Below, piece after piece: positions 30,892 to 38,610 of a DNA stretch of 63,072 nt. The stretch covers positions 1 to 63,072 of IMG/VR virus record IMGVR_UViG_3300044815_000135, one strand, 5' to 3'. Under the pieces are notes generated by a model that worked only from the letters and a program-made list of their open reading frames with translations, was not told the DNA's origin and made no database searches. Positions within the stretch are counted from its first letter, which is position 1. Each line of letters opens with the position of its first letter. Source of the DNA: a virus. Position numbers and translations under genes: made by a program.

Positions 30892-31352
30892 CTCGGGAAA
30901 TTAAGAGAGGCATTATGGCCCCAGTAATAGCTTGCAGCATCATCATATGCCTTAGCGGCATCTTCAGCAAGGACCCATCGCCCTAACTCGATCAACTGTC
31001 CTGCTACGCGAATTCTTGCAACAAATTTGGCAGTTGGATGTCTTTGACTAACCCCCTTATATCCTGAGGTATTGTTTTTGAAGTCATTTCTATTTTGTTG
31101 ATTTTGTGCTCTAGTCGATGGTCTAAGGTTTGATCGTTGATTATTGAGGGGATATCGATCAATGTGGTCCACCTCTTCATCATCGACGAGCCCTAAAACC
31201 ATCCGACCCATTTCTACTCGACCTCTACCGGGAATTGTAGCTCGACATCTATTACCTAAGAAAAGATACCAGCTATAATGTTTTAGATCTTCATAGATAT
31301 CATCATCTACTAAAGTTACTAAATCACTATTTTCCAATCCGATGTGTTGCAT
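30888..31352 (-). CDS. HNH endonuclease with AP2 DNA-binding domain
   Basis: 154 residues. EEVDHIDRYPLNNQRSNLRP carries the HNH core (D-H at 62-63, N residues 71-77), and the C-terminal NNTSGYKGVSQRHPTAKFVA...DAAKAYDDAASYYWG is an AP2 domain. Free-standing homing endonuclease typical of phages, inserted in the replication operon with four-base overlap. Confidence 0.9.
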   Translation of the reverse strand: MQHIGLENSDLVTLVDDDIYEDLKHYSWYLFLGNRCRATIPGRGRVEMGRMVLGLVDDEEVDHIDRYPLNNQRSNLRPSTRAQNQQNRNDFKNNTSGYKGVSQRHPTAKFVARIRVAGQLIELGRWVLAEDAAKAYDDAASYYWGHNASLNFPR

Positions 31353-31364
31353 CTATTTACCTTA

Positions 31365-31778
31365 TCAGTTGGGTTTCTTCTTAGCAATTCGTTCAGGTAG
31401 AGTTATCAACGACAGTCCTATAGCATGCCTGATATATGATCTTGGTCTTACTTGAGGGATATAGTAATCCACACCCTCAAAGGTGTTGGGATCAATGATT
31501 TGATCTGGGGTTAATATATTGGTTAGTTGGTGATCCCCCAGACGAGGTTTATTACAAGTTGTACAAAGCCACCAACCAAATTTAGATCCTCTGGTGAATC
31601 GGTCTTTTATTTTCTCTCCCCTAGTGGGAGCACATTGACAAGAGGAACCTGGACGAGCAAATAAACCTACCACCCGAAAAAGCTTTCCTGATCGAGTCGC
31701 TTTATTTATTTGCTCGCGCAAGCTAGTTGCAGATGTTTCATCATCAAACTCTATAAGAAGATACCGAGAAACCATCAT
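31365..31778 (-). CDS. zinc-binding hypothetical protein
   Basis: 137 residues from the ATGATG that follows AGGAAGTGGTA and overlaps the stop of the upstream micro-gene (TAATG). N-terminal MMVSRYLLIEFDDETSATSL resembles a ferredoxin-like fold; SCQCAPTRG and WWLCTTCNKPRLGDH provide a zinc site. The long frame continues upstream to 31874 but that part belongs to the micro-gene. Confidence 0.7.
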   Translation of the reverse strand: MMVSRYLLIEFDDETSATSLREQINKATRSGKLFRVVGLFARPGSSCQCAPTRGEKIKDRFTRGSKFGWWLCTTCNKPRLGDHQLTNILTPDQIIDPNTFEGVDYYIPQVRPRSYIRHAIGLSLITLPERIAKKKPN

Positions 31779-31882
31779 TACCACTTCCTGGCATATTTGC
31801 AAGAGGCTTTTTGACATGCCCAGATCCCAACGCCATCTGCCGCTTGTATCAAAAGTCTCCCACATTCTGGACATTTGAACAT
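31778..31882 (-). CDS. 34-residue zinc-ribbon micro-protein
   Basis: MFKCPECGRLLIQAADGVGI... then WACQKASCKYARKW: CxxC...CxxxxC, a complete zinc ribbon in 34 residues. AAGGAGTTCTA precedes the ATG, and the stop is coupled to the next gene. Too short for routine gene calling but well supported. Confidence 0.75.
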   Translation of the reverse strand: MFKCPECGRLLIQAADGVGIWACQKASCKYARKW

Positions 31883-31937
31883 TAGAACTCCTTAAAATGT
31901 CATTTAATCGGTATACTTGAATTCTATCAGAAGATAT

Positions 31938-32186
31938 CTACTGGGCATCCCACTTGTCCTTTAGAAATTCCTTAGCAGTACAATCTGAATTTTCCCATCC
32001 ATCTAACCAAGCATGGGCTCGAGGGCTAGAGGGAGAAAGTTTTTGCTTATGACAATAGGCATCAAAATAAGTATCTACGTCAGGGTCATTAGCTGAAACA
32101 ATGTCATATTCATTAGCCCCAGCATTGAAGGCCTTTTCATAACTACTGGCAGTTAAACCTCGTCGAATATCAGTCATAGTCGGCAT
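31938..32186 (-). CDS. hypothetical protein
   Basis: 82 residues, MPTMTDIRRGLTASSYEKAF..., with a C-terminal SPSSPRAHAWLDGWENSDCT that resembles the ribosome-modulation-factor-like pattern (A..AW..GW..A) seen in many small phage proteins. AAGGAGTTCCAT upstream; promoter at 32226-32254. Confidence 0.7.
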   Translation of the reverse strand: MPTMTDIRRGLTASSYEKAFNAGANEYDIVSANDPDVDTYFDAYCHKQKLSPSSPRAHAWLDGWENSDCTAKEFLKDKWDAQ

Positions 32187-32225
32187 ATGGAACTCCTTGG
32201 GAATGTGATCAAGTTATATACTTCA

Positions 32226-32254
32226 ATGCTATATGATGAGCAGCACCCCGTCAA
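32226..32254 (-). promoter_or_regulatory. promoter TTGACG-N17-TAGCAT
   Basis: -35 at 32249-32254, -10 at 32226-32231; the leftward half of a divergent promoter pair with 32272-32300. Confidence 0.65.
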
Positions 32255-32271
32255 TAGCCTCCTTCTCAACC

Positions 32272-32300
32272 TTGACAGCAAGATATGCTAGCATTATAGT
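32272..32300 (+). promoter_or_regulatory. promoter TTGACA-N17-TATAGT with palindrome in the spacer
   Basis: -35 at 32272-32277, -10 at 32295-32300. The spacer contains ATATGCTAGCATTA, the same palindrome repeated at 6.3-9.4 kb, so a bound protein would block this promoter. It drives the third DNA-binding protein, a natural candidate for the binder. Confidence 0.75.
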
Positions 32301-32354
32301 AGTACTTGCTGCTCAACGAGCAAACATATGAAACCAACTGGAAAGAAGAACACA

Positions 32355-32801
32355 ATGGCAAAGCCTGCCCCAACTAAGAAGGCAGCGGCCAAGCCTGCTG
32401 CTAAGCCGGCGCCTAAGGCTGCTCCTGCTGAGGAGTCTGTCTTCGGTGTTTCTGACATCGTCGAAATCATCAAGGTTCGCACGGGTAAGGAAACTAAGAC
32501 CCGCGATCTGCGTACTCTGCTTCGCAAGATGGCTCGGGATGGTCGACTTGACCGCGAGATCGTTGCGGGTAACCGCGAACGCTGGACCTGGACTGGTCCA
32601 GACGACCCCGAGGTAGAGACGATCATCGAGGCCTTCGAGAATGGTGAGCTCGACGCAGATAAGAAGGAGAAGCTCGACGCTCTCAAGGCTCGAAAGGCCA
32701 AGCAGCGGGCTGACAAGAAGGCTGAAGAGGCCGCCGAAGATGAGGCTGATGAGGACGAAGAGTCTGAGGATGCTGACGACGAGGACCTTGACGAGGAGTA
32801 A
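32355..32801 (+). CDS. Lsr2/histone-like DNA-binding protein with basic and acidic tails (copy 3)
   Basis: 148 residues (start at the ATG after GGAAAGAAG; an ATG at 32328 is possible). Lys/Pro/Ala-rich N-terminus (AKPAPTKKAAAKPAAKPAPK) like histone H1 tails; a compact core (SDIVEIIKVRTGKETKTRDL ... DREIVAGNRERWTWTG) resembling the other two copies in role rather than sequence; then a Lys/Glu helix and a ~35-residue acidic tail. Encoded opposite to the surrounding genes, between the early and late operons; possible late-gene silencer or genome organiser. Confidence 0.75.
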   Translation: MAKPAPTKKAAAKPAAKPAPKAAPAEESVFGVSDIVEIIKVRTGKETKTRDLRTLLRKMARDGRLDREIVAGNRERWTWTGPDDPEVETIIEAFENGELDADKKEKLDALKARKAKQRADKKAEEAAEDEADEDEESEDADDEDLDEE

Positions 32802-32836
32802 ATTCCTCTGCAATAACTCTTTGCCCTGCCCCGATT

Positions 32837-32867
32837 CTTCTAAGCAATTAATCGGTGCGGGGCAGAG
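32837..32867 (+). terminator. CTGCCCCG...CGGGGCAG hairpin
   Basis: Eight-bp GC-rich stem about 25 bases after the plus-strand gene; little T-tract. The larger hairpin at 32886 follows. Confidence 0.55.
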
Positions 32868-32885
32868 TTGTAGATAGTAACACTA

Positions 32886-32943
32886 TAATCGCCCAATAAC
32901 CTGATATGACCAATCATGCGAGTCATATGGTATTGGGCGATTA
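32886..32943. terminator. long bidirectional hairpin between convergent operons
   Basis: TAATCGCCCAATA pairs with its complement at 32931-32943 (13 bp), continued inward by CC/GG and ATATGAC/GTCATAT, so roughly 22 paired bases. It lies between the plus-strand DNA-binding gene and the end of the late operon and probably stops both transcripts or protects the late mRNA 3' end. Confidence 0.8.
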
Positions 32944-32990
32944 GAGAAGAGCTCAGAGATTGCTGAATAGCAACTCATTATGACAATCAA

Positions 32991-33167
32991 CTAATTACCA
33001 ATAACAGCTTGAGCTTCTTTTTCTGTAAGGCCTAAAGCCATAAGTTTGGCTTTTCCAGCTTCTTTAGCCTTATGTTGAAAGGCTGGGGGATCAATAGGCT
33101 CAGTGGGAACTGGATTAATAAAAATGGGAACAACTGAATTTTCCGGAGTAACTTCTTCTAGATTCAT
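32991..33167 (-). CDS. 58-residue hypothetical protein ending the late operon
   Basis: MNLEEVTPENSVVPIFINPV..., Pro-rich N-terminal half, then a Lys/Ala helix (HKAKEAGKAKLMALGLTEKE). ATGA coupling to the tail gene upstream. Probably expressed late; no function assigned. Confidence 0.7.
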   Translation of the reverse strand: MNLEEVTPENSVVPIFINPVPTEPIDPPAFQHKAKEAGKAKLMALGLTEKEAQAVIGN

Positions 33168-35500
33168 GATACTTTTACCACTTTCATTGTGCCACTCATT
33201 GTTCCAGCTAAGGCTATAAGAGAAAGCCCATCACAACCCCCAGAACCTTGTCCATATTCAGACCATTTAAAACGATCACTAGCTGCAGATAAAGCCTCAG
33301 TTAGACATTGAGCAATTGAACCAGTTTTCATAGGAGTAAATACTGTAATTCTGGCACTAATGTTTGGAATAGCAGTGGTAAATGGGAATAAGTATGAGAA
33401 TTCAGATGTACCAGTTGCAGTAGATCGAGTAGGTCCAGCCGCAAGTTGAGTTGTTTCACCTACCCGGTTATAACTAGTACCACTAATATTTAGTCCTCCC
33501 TGTCGAAGACGTAGGAATTGATAATTAGCTACTGAACCAACACTATTAATAAAAACATCATAAGTATCTCCACCTAAACCATTAAAGATGTTATTAAGAG
33601 AAACACTAGAGCACCCATTAAACAAGATAAGACCATCTGAAGCTACTGAGGCAGTTCCAGAACCAAGATCAACAGATGAAGGAAGAACACCTTGTAATGA
33701 AGTAATACTAGCAGGAATTCCTAAAATGGTTTGCTTAGGAGATGTCTCGGTAAATCTATCAGCAATTTGAAGGGTTTGACCCCGATTGGCATTTTTAACA
33801 ATACCCCCCAGAGATCCCTTATCTACTCGAGCTAACCATTGAGCTAATCTATCATTAGTATCTTGAAACATGGTATCAAATTCAGCTGTATAAATAACTC
33901 GCCCAGTACTAGCTTCAACCCCAGCAGCTAAACTAACAATTCTTCGAGGTACTAAAGTATCAGTATCATCGGGAGCAAGAACCCAGTCCCCCTCATGGAT
34001 ATCCTTGAATGGTGTGGAACCAGCTATAGGTACGATTTCATAGGTAGCTGAGATTTCTGGAGTATTTTTTTGAGATAAGATAACATCAGCAGTTAATTGA
34101 CTGACTCTTAAGCCATTATTAATACTTAGATACCCCTCAATTCTCCCATAAAGAGCTTGAGAATAAGCCATGTTATCTTCAGCTTCAAACCAACCCTCAT
34201 TACTTTTTACTAAGAGCATATTTTTAATTGCTGAAACATTCTGTTGAGAGGCAGATAGTAAGTTTTTACCTCGTTCAAATGTCTTAGCACTAGGAGATCC
34301 TTTGATAGAGTAATCTTGACCTCTTGAAGGTACAATGTTAAAAGTATATAGATCCGGATCAATCCAAGCTTCAAAGCCTACTTCTTCTATTGATTCAAGA
34401 ATAGCTAGGTAATTAGTGCCTAGTTCCCAACTCCAATCTAGAGAATCAGGCCAGGCATCTCCATTACTATCAGTTGTTGAAGTAAAGGTGGGGATTACCC
34501 AATGGGCAAACCATACCCCTCTATCTTGGGCTTCCGATAGAAGCTTAATCAATATTTCCCCAACACTCCAGCCGGGAGCTTTATCGGGATAAGCATTTAC
34601 TAACCAGGAGATACCATCACCAGTATAGTTTAATAAAGTTCCAGCAGCTTCAGCTGTAGCTCCAGCTTTAAATACTGAAGCAATAAACCCTGCTTTACCA
34701 GCCGTATTTAATACTCTAGCTGCAATAACATGCTTACCAACAGAAAGATGAAAGTCGGATCGCCAAGTCTTTGTATCTGGATTTATACCCTCACTTTGAA
34801 TAAGAATACCACCATCAACAAATACCTGAAATTCATCATTTCCCGAAGCATAAATGGTGTAGTCACCTTCACCCTCAGCTTCTGTAACAATCAGTTCTGA
34901 TCTAAAGTAATTAATACCTTCAGCAGCATAATTAGTATCAGTGTTGTAAGTACCCCATACCCACCAGGCACCAGTTGAAGTGGGCCATTCTGAAGGATAA
35001 GTACTCCAAGTCCCAGTATTGATAGTTGAAGTTTGAGCTTGTATTTTAGTGGGAGCTACCCATTTGGTAGAATCATACCAATCTCCCTTTTCTGAAGCAA
35101 AATTAAAGACCCTATTGGTATTAATACCGGATTGTAAACCTACTGAGGGGTAAAGAATGGCATCTGGTAACCAAGCCCCTTTTAGTCCCACACCCGCAAA
35201 GGTGAAGGTTTCGGCCTTAGTTTCTCCAACTTGAATAAAACTAGGAGCTTTTTGATCTATAACAAAAGCTCCTACAATAGTTCCATCAATTCTACATTTA
35301 GCGATAACTCTGGAGGCAAACCATTCTGGGTTATTGACAAGTTTATTATTGACCCGGTTAACCTTAAAGGAACCTCCTCCATTACCCAGATCAGAAAGAA
35401 ATTGAGGTTCTAAAAATTGGGAGAAGATACCCATCTTATTAGTGGGATCATCAGCAGGATATAATTCAATATCCATGTAATCATTTATTACTTTAGTCAT
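33164..35500 (-). CDS. minor tail / baseplate protein with PA14-like insert
   Basis: 778 residues from the TAATG-coupled ATG. It follows the Dit gene, as tail-associated lysin/hub proteins do. N-terminal ~120 residues are hub-like (ELYPADDPTNKMGIFSQFLE; WFASRVIAKCRIDGTIVGAF). Residues around 180-280 (DYTIYASGNDEFQVFVDGGI; GKHVIAARVLNTAGKAGF) resemble a PA14/GLEYA sugar-binding module. The remainder resembles the Gp27-like hub region. No peptidase motif was recognised. Confidence 0.75.
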   Translation of the reverse strand: MTKVINDYMDIELYPADDPTNKMGIFSQFLEPQFLSDLGNGGGSFKVNRVNNKLVNNPEWFASRVIAKCRIDGTIVGAFVIDQKAPSFIQVGETKAETFTFAGVGLKGAWLPDAILYPSVGLQSGINTNRVFNFASEKGDWYDSTKWVAPTKIQAQTSTINTGTWSTYPSEWPTSTGAWWVWGTYNTDTNYAAEGINYFRSELIVTEAEGEGDYTIYASGNDEFQVFVDGGILIQSEGINPDTKTWRSDFHLSVGKHVIAARVLNTAGKAGFIASVFKAGATAEAAGTLLNYTGDGISWLVNAYPDKAPGWSVGEILIKLLSEAQDRGVWFAHWVIPTFTSTTDSNGDAWPDSLDWSWELGTNYLAILESIEEVGFEAWIDPDLYTFNIVPSRGQDYSIKGSPSAKTFERGKNLLSASQQNVSAIKNMLLVKSNEGWFEAEDNMAYSQALYGRIEGYLSINNGLRVSQLTADVILSQKNTPEISATYEIVPIAGSTPFKDIHEGDWVLAPDDTDTLVPRRIVSLAAGVEASTGRVIYTAEFDTMFQDTNDRLAQWLARVDKGSLGGIVKNANRGQTLQIADRFTETSPKQTILGIPASITSLQGVLPSSVDLGSGTASVASDGLILFNGCSSVSLNNIFNGLGGDTYDVFINSVGSVANYQFLRLRQGGLNISGTSYNRVGETTQLAAGPTRSTATGTSEFSYLFPFTTAIPNISARITVFTPMKTGSIAQCLTEALSAASDRFKWSEYGQGSGGCDGLSLIALAGTMSGTMKVVKVS

Positions 35501-38500
35501 TAGAACCACCTTGGCTGATAACGCAAGACAGCAGTGCCATTACCCGCATCTACTCTAAATCTTACTAATTGTTCTCCAGGGTCAAGATAAAGCCAATCAG
35601 AACTTCCCTCATGAGTTACTAATCCACTATCATCGGTAGTAACGGCTGAGACTGTTTTAGTAGCTTCGTAGTTAACTACATCAATATCAGCTGAATCTCC
35701 CCCTAGAATTTTGCCCAAGTATTTTACAGAAACCTCGTTGTTGGCATCAGTAATATTCGCTAAGGAAGGAGCCCATAAGACATCCTCAAATTCCGCAGTA
35801 ATAGCATTAGTTCTAGCATCTCCAATAACTGTGAAAGTATTAGTATCACCTACATCATTAGGGTCCGGAAGCTTAATGACTGATCTACTGTCATAAGCAC
35901 TACCCTCCCAAACATAATCCCTATCTGGGTCAGCCCAAGCAGTGGCTCCATCATAGTAATCTTGAAGAAGCACTCCAGCTGTAACCATGGCTCGATCACC
36001 TACAAGAGAATCCCCCGCTCTTAGTGAAACTTTACTAGTAGCATCCCATGAATGGACTAAACCATCCGATGTAGCCCCTGAATTACCCCAGAACCAATCT
36101 AACAGATCAGAACCCTTGTTAATCATAGGAGCACCTATAGCCCAGAAATCGGAGTTAGCGGCTTGGTAAACCCTAGCATCAGATATTTCTATTTGTACTG
36201 CAGCATAAGCGGCGGTCTCTGGAGCAATAGCAGCTAAATTGAGTCGTTGCCAAGCTAGAGAAAAATGAGGTTCAAGATAAGTAACTTCAGTAGAACCTGA
36301 AGATCCAACTGCAACAAATTTAGTACCACTCCAAACAATTCCCATAGCTGGATTATTAGTTAAAGGAGTAACATCTCGGGAAGTCCATGTAATACCATCA
36401 GGTGATGTACTAAAATCAAAGTTTACTCCATTACTTACTGCCACATATACTCCCACACCATACGCGATACCAGTCCATTGCTCAGCAGCGATAGTTCGTT
36501 GTGTCCATGTAATACCATCAGGTGAGGTCATACATCTATTTGTACCTGAGTTACCAATAGCAATGTATAAACCATTTCCATAAGTAATACCTGTCCAAGT
36601 TACTGCTGCAGCTGCAGTTCTACTTGTCCATGTAATACCATCTGGAGAAGTCATAACCCTGTTTGCCCCAGTATTAGATACCGCTACATATAAGCCATTC
36701 CCATAGGTAACTGCCTGCCAGGCATTAGCGGCCGCTGGGGTTCGTGACGTCCATGTAATACCGTCAGGGGAGGTCATCACTCCAGCATCAGATACTACCA
36801 CAAATAATCCAGCTCCGAAAACAATTCCTCTCATTGGATCACTATAAGCGGCATTCCTAATTGTCCATGTAATACCGTCAGGGGAGGTCATCACTCTTTG
36901 AAGACTTGTTCCTACTGTAGTACTAGAAATGGCTACATATAAACCAGCTCCATAAGCTACCCCAGTCCAGTTATTAGCTAAGGCAGCAGTTCGTGACGTC
37001 CATGTAATACCGTCAGGGGAGGTCATCACTCGGCTAGTACCACTGCCAGCCACTGCCACGAATAAACTATTTCCATAGGTGATGGCGTTCCATTGATTTA
37101 ATGCAGCAGCTGTAGCAGCTGTCCAATGAGAAGCTACTTCTGGGTTAAATGTCATGGTACTAAGAGTACTAGGGAAAACATACCCAGATGAAGTAGTAGA
37201 AATCAATACCCCAGCAGAATCATACCATACAACGTTAATTCTAGCTCCAACGGATTGAAGTCGAGAAGAAGCAATATAACATGAGATCATATATGTGGTA
37301 AGCGGAACAACTATAGCACCTAAAGTGCCAGAAGCAGTAATTCCAGAAGCAATTGTACTAGCATTAGGTCTAGTTGTATACTTTACAATGTGACTGCCCG
37401 ATAAGGTAGCAGGATTGCCATTTGTTGCAAAAGTATCAGTAGAAGCTACAGGAATATCAACTATTGCCCCTCCAGTTCCAGCAGTTAATGTAAAAGGTAA
37501 CCCAGAAGTTGGAATGGTAGGATAAGAGGCAAGAGGAATGGCATTTTTTCTAATTCCCCTCCATTGAGTTCCACTGTTAGAAGCTCGAATAATAATCTTA
37601 GCATGAGTAACAGTAGCTGGTATTGTTAGGGGAGATGAAGATAATCTCTCAAATACCCCCCTGCTTACCACTTTATAGCCACTATCAGCTGTAGCAACTA
37701 AGGCATTACTACTATTGTAGAATCGAATTCTTAAACCTAATACCTGAGAACTAAGGTTTAGAATTTTTCCATACATGGAGAAAACATAGGTTAATCCCTC
37801 AGTAACTGGGATATCGCTAGCAGTAGATCGTCCATAGGCAACTCCCACCAATAAGGCATTCTCATTAGTACCAAGCTGTTCTCCAAGAGTAACTACCTCA
37901 CCATACTGTGTTGGGTCAACCCCAGCAAGAGCAGTACGAGTGGCGGTAGAACCAGAGAATACAGATTCAGGGTCGTAACCTGACCATCCTGTATCATTAG
38001 TTTGAGGACTTGGGTTATGGGGTTGACTATAGTCAGAAGCAACTAAAGTGGGAGCAACTCCAGTAAATTGAATCTCTAGTTGATCCCCATACCAGAAAGG
38101 GTCAGTTAACTTTAGATCTACTGATAAATTGGCCTTAGTTTGTCCATTCATCGTTGGATCAAGACCACTAACATATTGAGCATTAGTAGTAGCAGAGATT
38201 AGAACGTAATCTCCATCTTCATCCATTCCCGTAATATCAATGCCTGCATCAGTAAGTTCTACAGTGGGAATATAGAATCTCTTAGTAATAACAATCTGAC
38301 GTCGAGGGGTCCATAGAAGTCGCTGTAATTTTCTCAGATTCTCATCAAAAGTATGACGTTGAATACTTCCCGCACTAGGAATGGTCCCATCTTCATCTGA
38401 TCCCCTAACCCACATATTCAAAGTCATAATACGGGCGTCTTCCACCTTTTCCAGCCACTCCTGACCAACCTGGTGTGGAATAAGCACATCTTCACCTCGA

Positions 38501-38607
38501 AGGGGAGGTACAGATTTTCTACCTCCCCCTGCACTAGAGATATTGAAAGCTAGAGTATTTAAAGGAACTCCATCAATATCCCAGTACTCATCAGTAGTAA
38601 CAGTCAT
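35500..38607 (-). CDS. distal tail (Dit) protein with inserted sugar-binding-like domains and seven-bladed propeller
   Basis: 1035 residues. The first ~185 (DEYWDIDGVPLNTLAFNISS; RIMTLNMWVRGSDEDG; LKLTDPFWYG) and the last ~60 (SSDWLYLDPGEQLVRFRVDA ... LRYQPRWF) are a Dit. Between them are a jelly-roll-like module, then a second module interrupted by about seven repeats of ~41 residues, each with Y-G-x-G-L-Y-V-A-V and, in six, SPDGITWT, the signature of BNR/sialidase-like propeller blades. Repeat copies differ at synonymous sites but near-identical stretches (SPDGITWTSR) remain. Probable receptor-binding part of the tail tip. Confidence 0.85.
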   Translation of the reverse strand: MTVTTDEYWDIDGVPLNTLAFNISSAGGGRKSVPPLRGEDVLIPHQVGQEWLEKVEDARIMTLNMWVRGSDEDGTIPSAGSIQRHTFDENLRKLQRLLWTPRRQIVITKRFYIPTVELTDAGIDITGMDEDGDYVLISATTNAQYVSGLDPTMNGQTKANLSVDLKLTDPFWYGDQLEIQFTGVAPTLVASDYSQPHNPSPQTNDTGWSGYDPESVFSGSTATRTALAGVDPTQYGEVVTLGEQLGTNENALLVGVAYGRSTASDIPVTEGLTYVFSMYGKILNLSSQVLGLRIRFYNSSNALVATADSGYKVVSRGVFERLSSSPLTIPATVTHAKIIIRASNSGTQWRGIRKNAIPLASYPTIPTSGLPFTLTAGTGGAIVDIPVASTDTFATNGNPATLSGSHIVKYTTRPNASTIASGITASGTLGAIVVPLTTYMISCYIASSRLQSVGARINVVWYDSAGVLISTTSSGYVFPSTLSTMTFNPEVASHWTAATAAALNQWNAITYGNSLFVAVAGSGTSRVMTSPDGITWTSRTAALANNWTGVAYGAGLYVAISSTTVGTSLQRVMTSPDGITWTIRNAAYSDPMRGIVFGAGLFVVVSDAGVMTSPDGITWTSRTPAAANAWQAVTYGNGLYVAVSNTGANRVMTSPDGITWTSRTAAAAVTWTGITYGNGLYIAIGNSGTNRCMTSPDGITWTQRTIAAEQWTGIAYGVGVYVAVSNGVNFDFSTSPDGITWTSRDVTPLTNNPAMGIVWSGTKFVAVGSSGSTEVTYLEPHFSLAWQRLNLAAIAPETAAYAAVQIEISDARVYQAANSDFWAIGAPMINKGSDLLDWFWGNSGATSDGLVHSWDATSKVSLRAGDSLVGDRAMVTAGVLLQDYYDGATAWADPDRDYVWEGSAYDSRSVIKLPDPNDVGDTNTFTVIGDARTNAITAEFEDVLWAPSLANITDANNEVSVKYLGKILGGDSADIDVVNYEATKTVSAVTTDDSGLVTHEGSSDWLYLDPGEQLVRFRVDAGNGTAVLRYQPRWF

Positions 38608-38610
38608 TTA

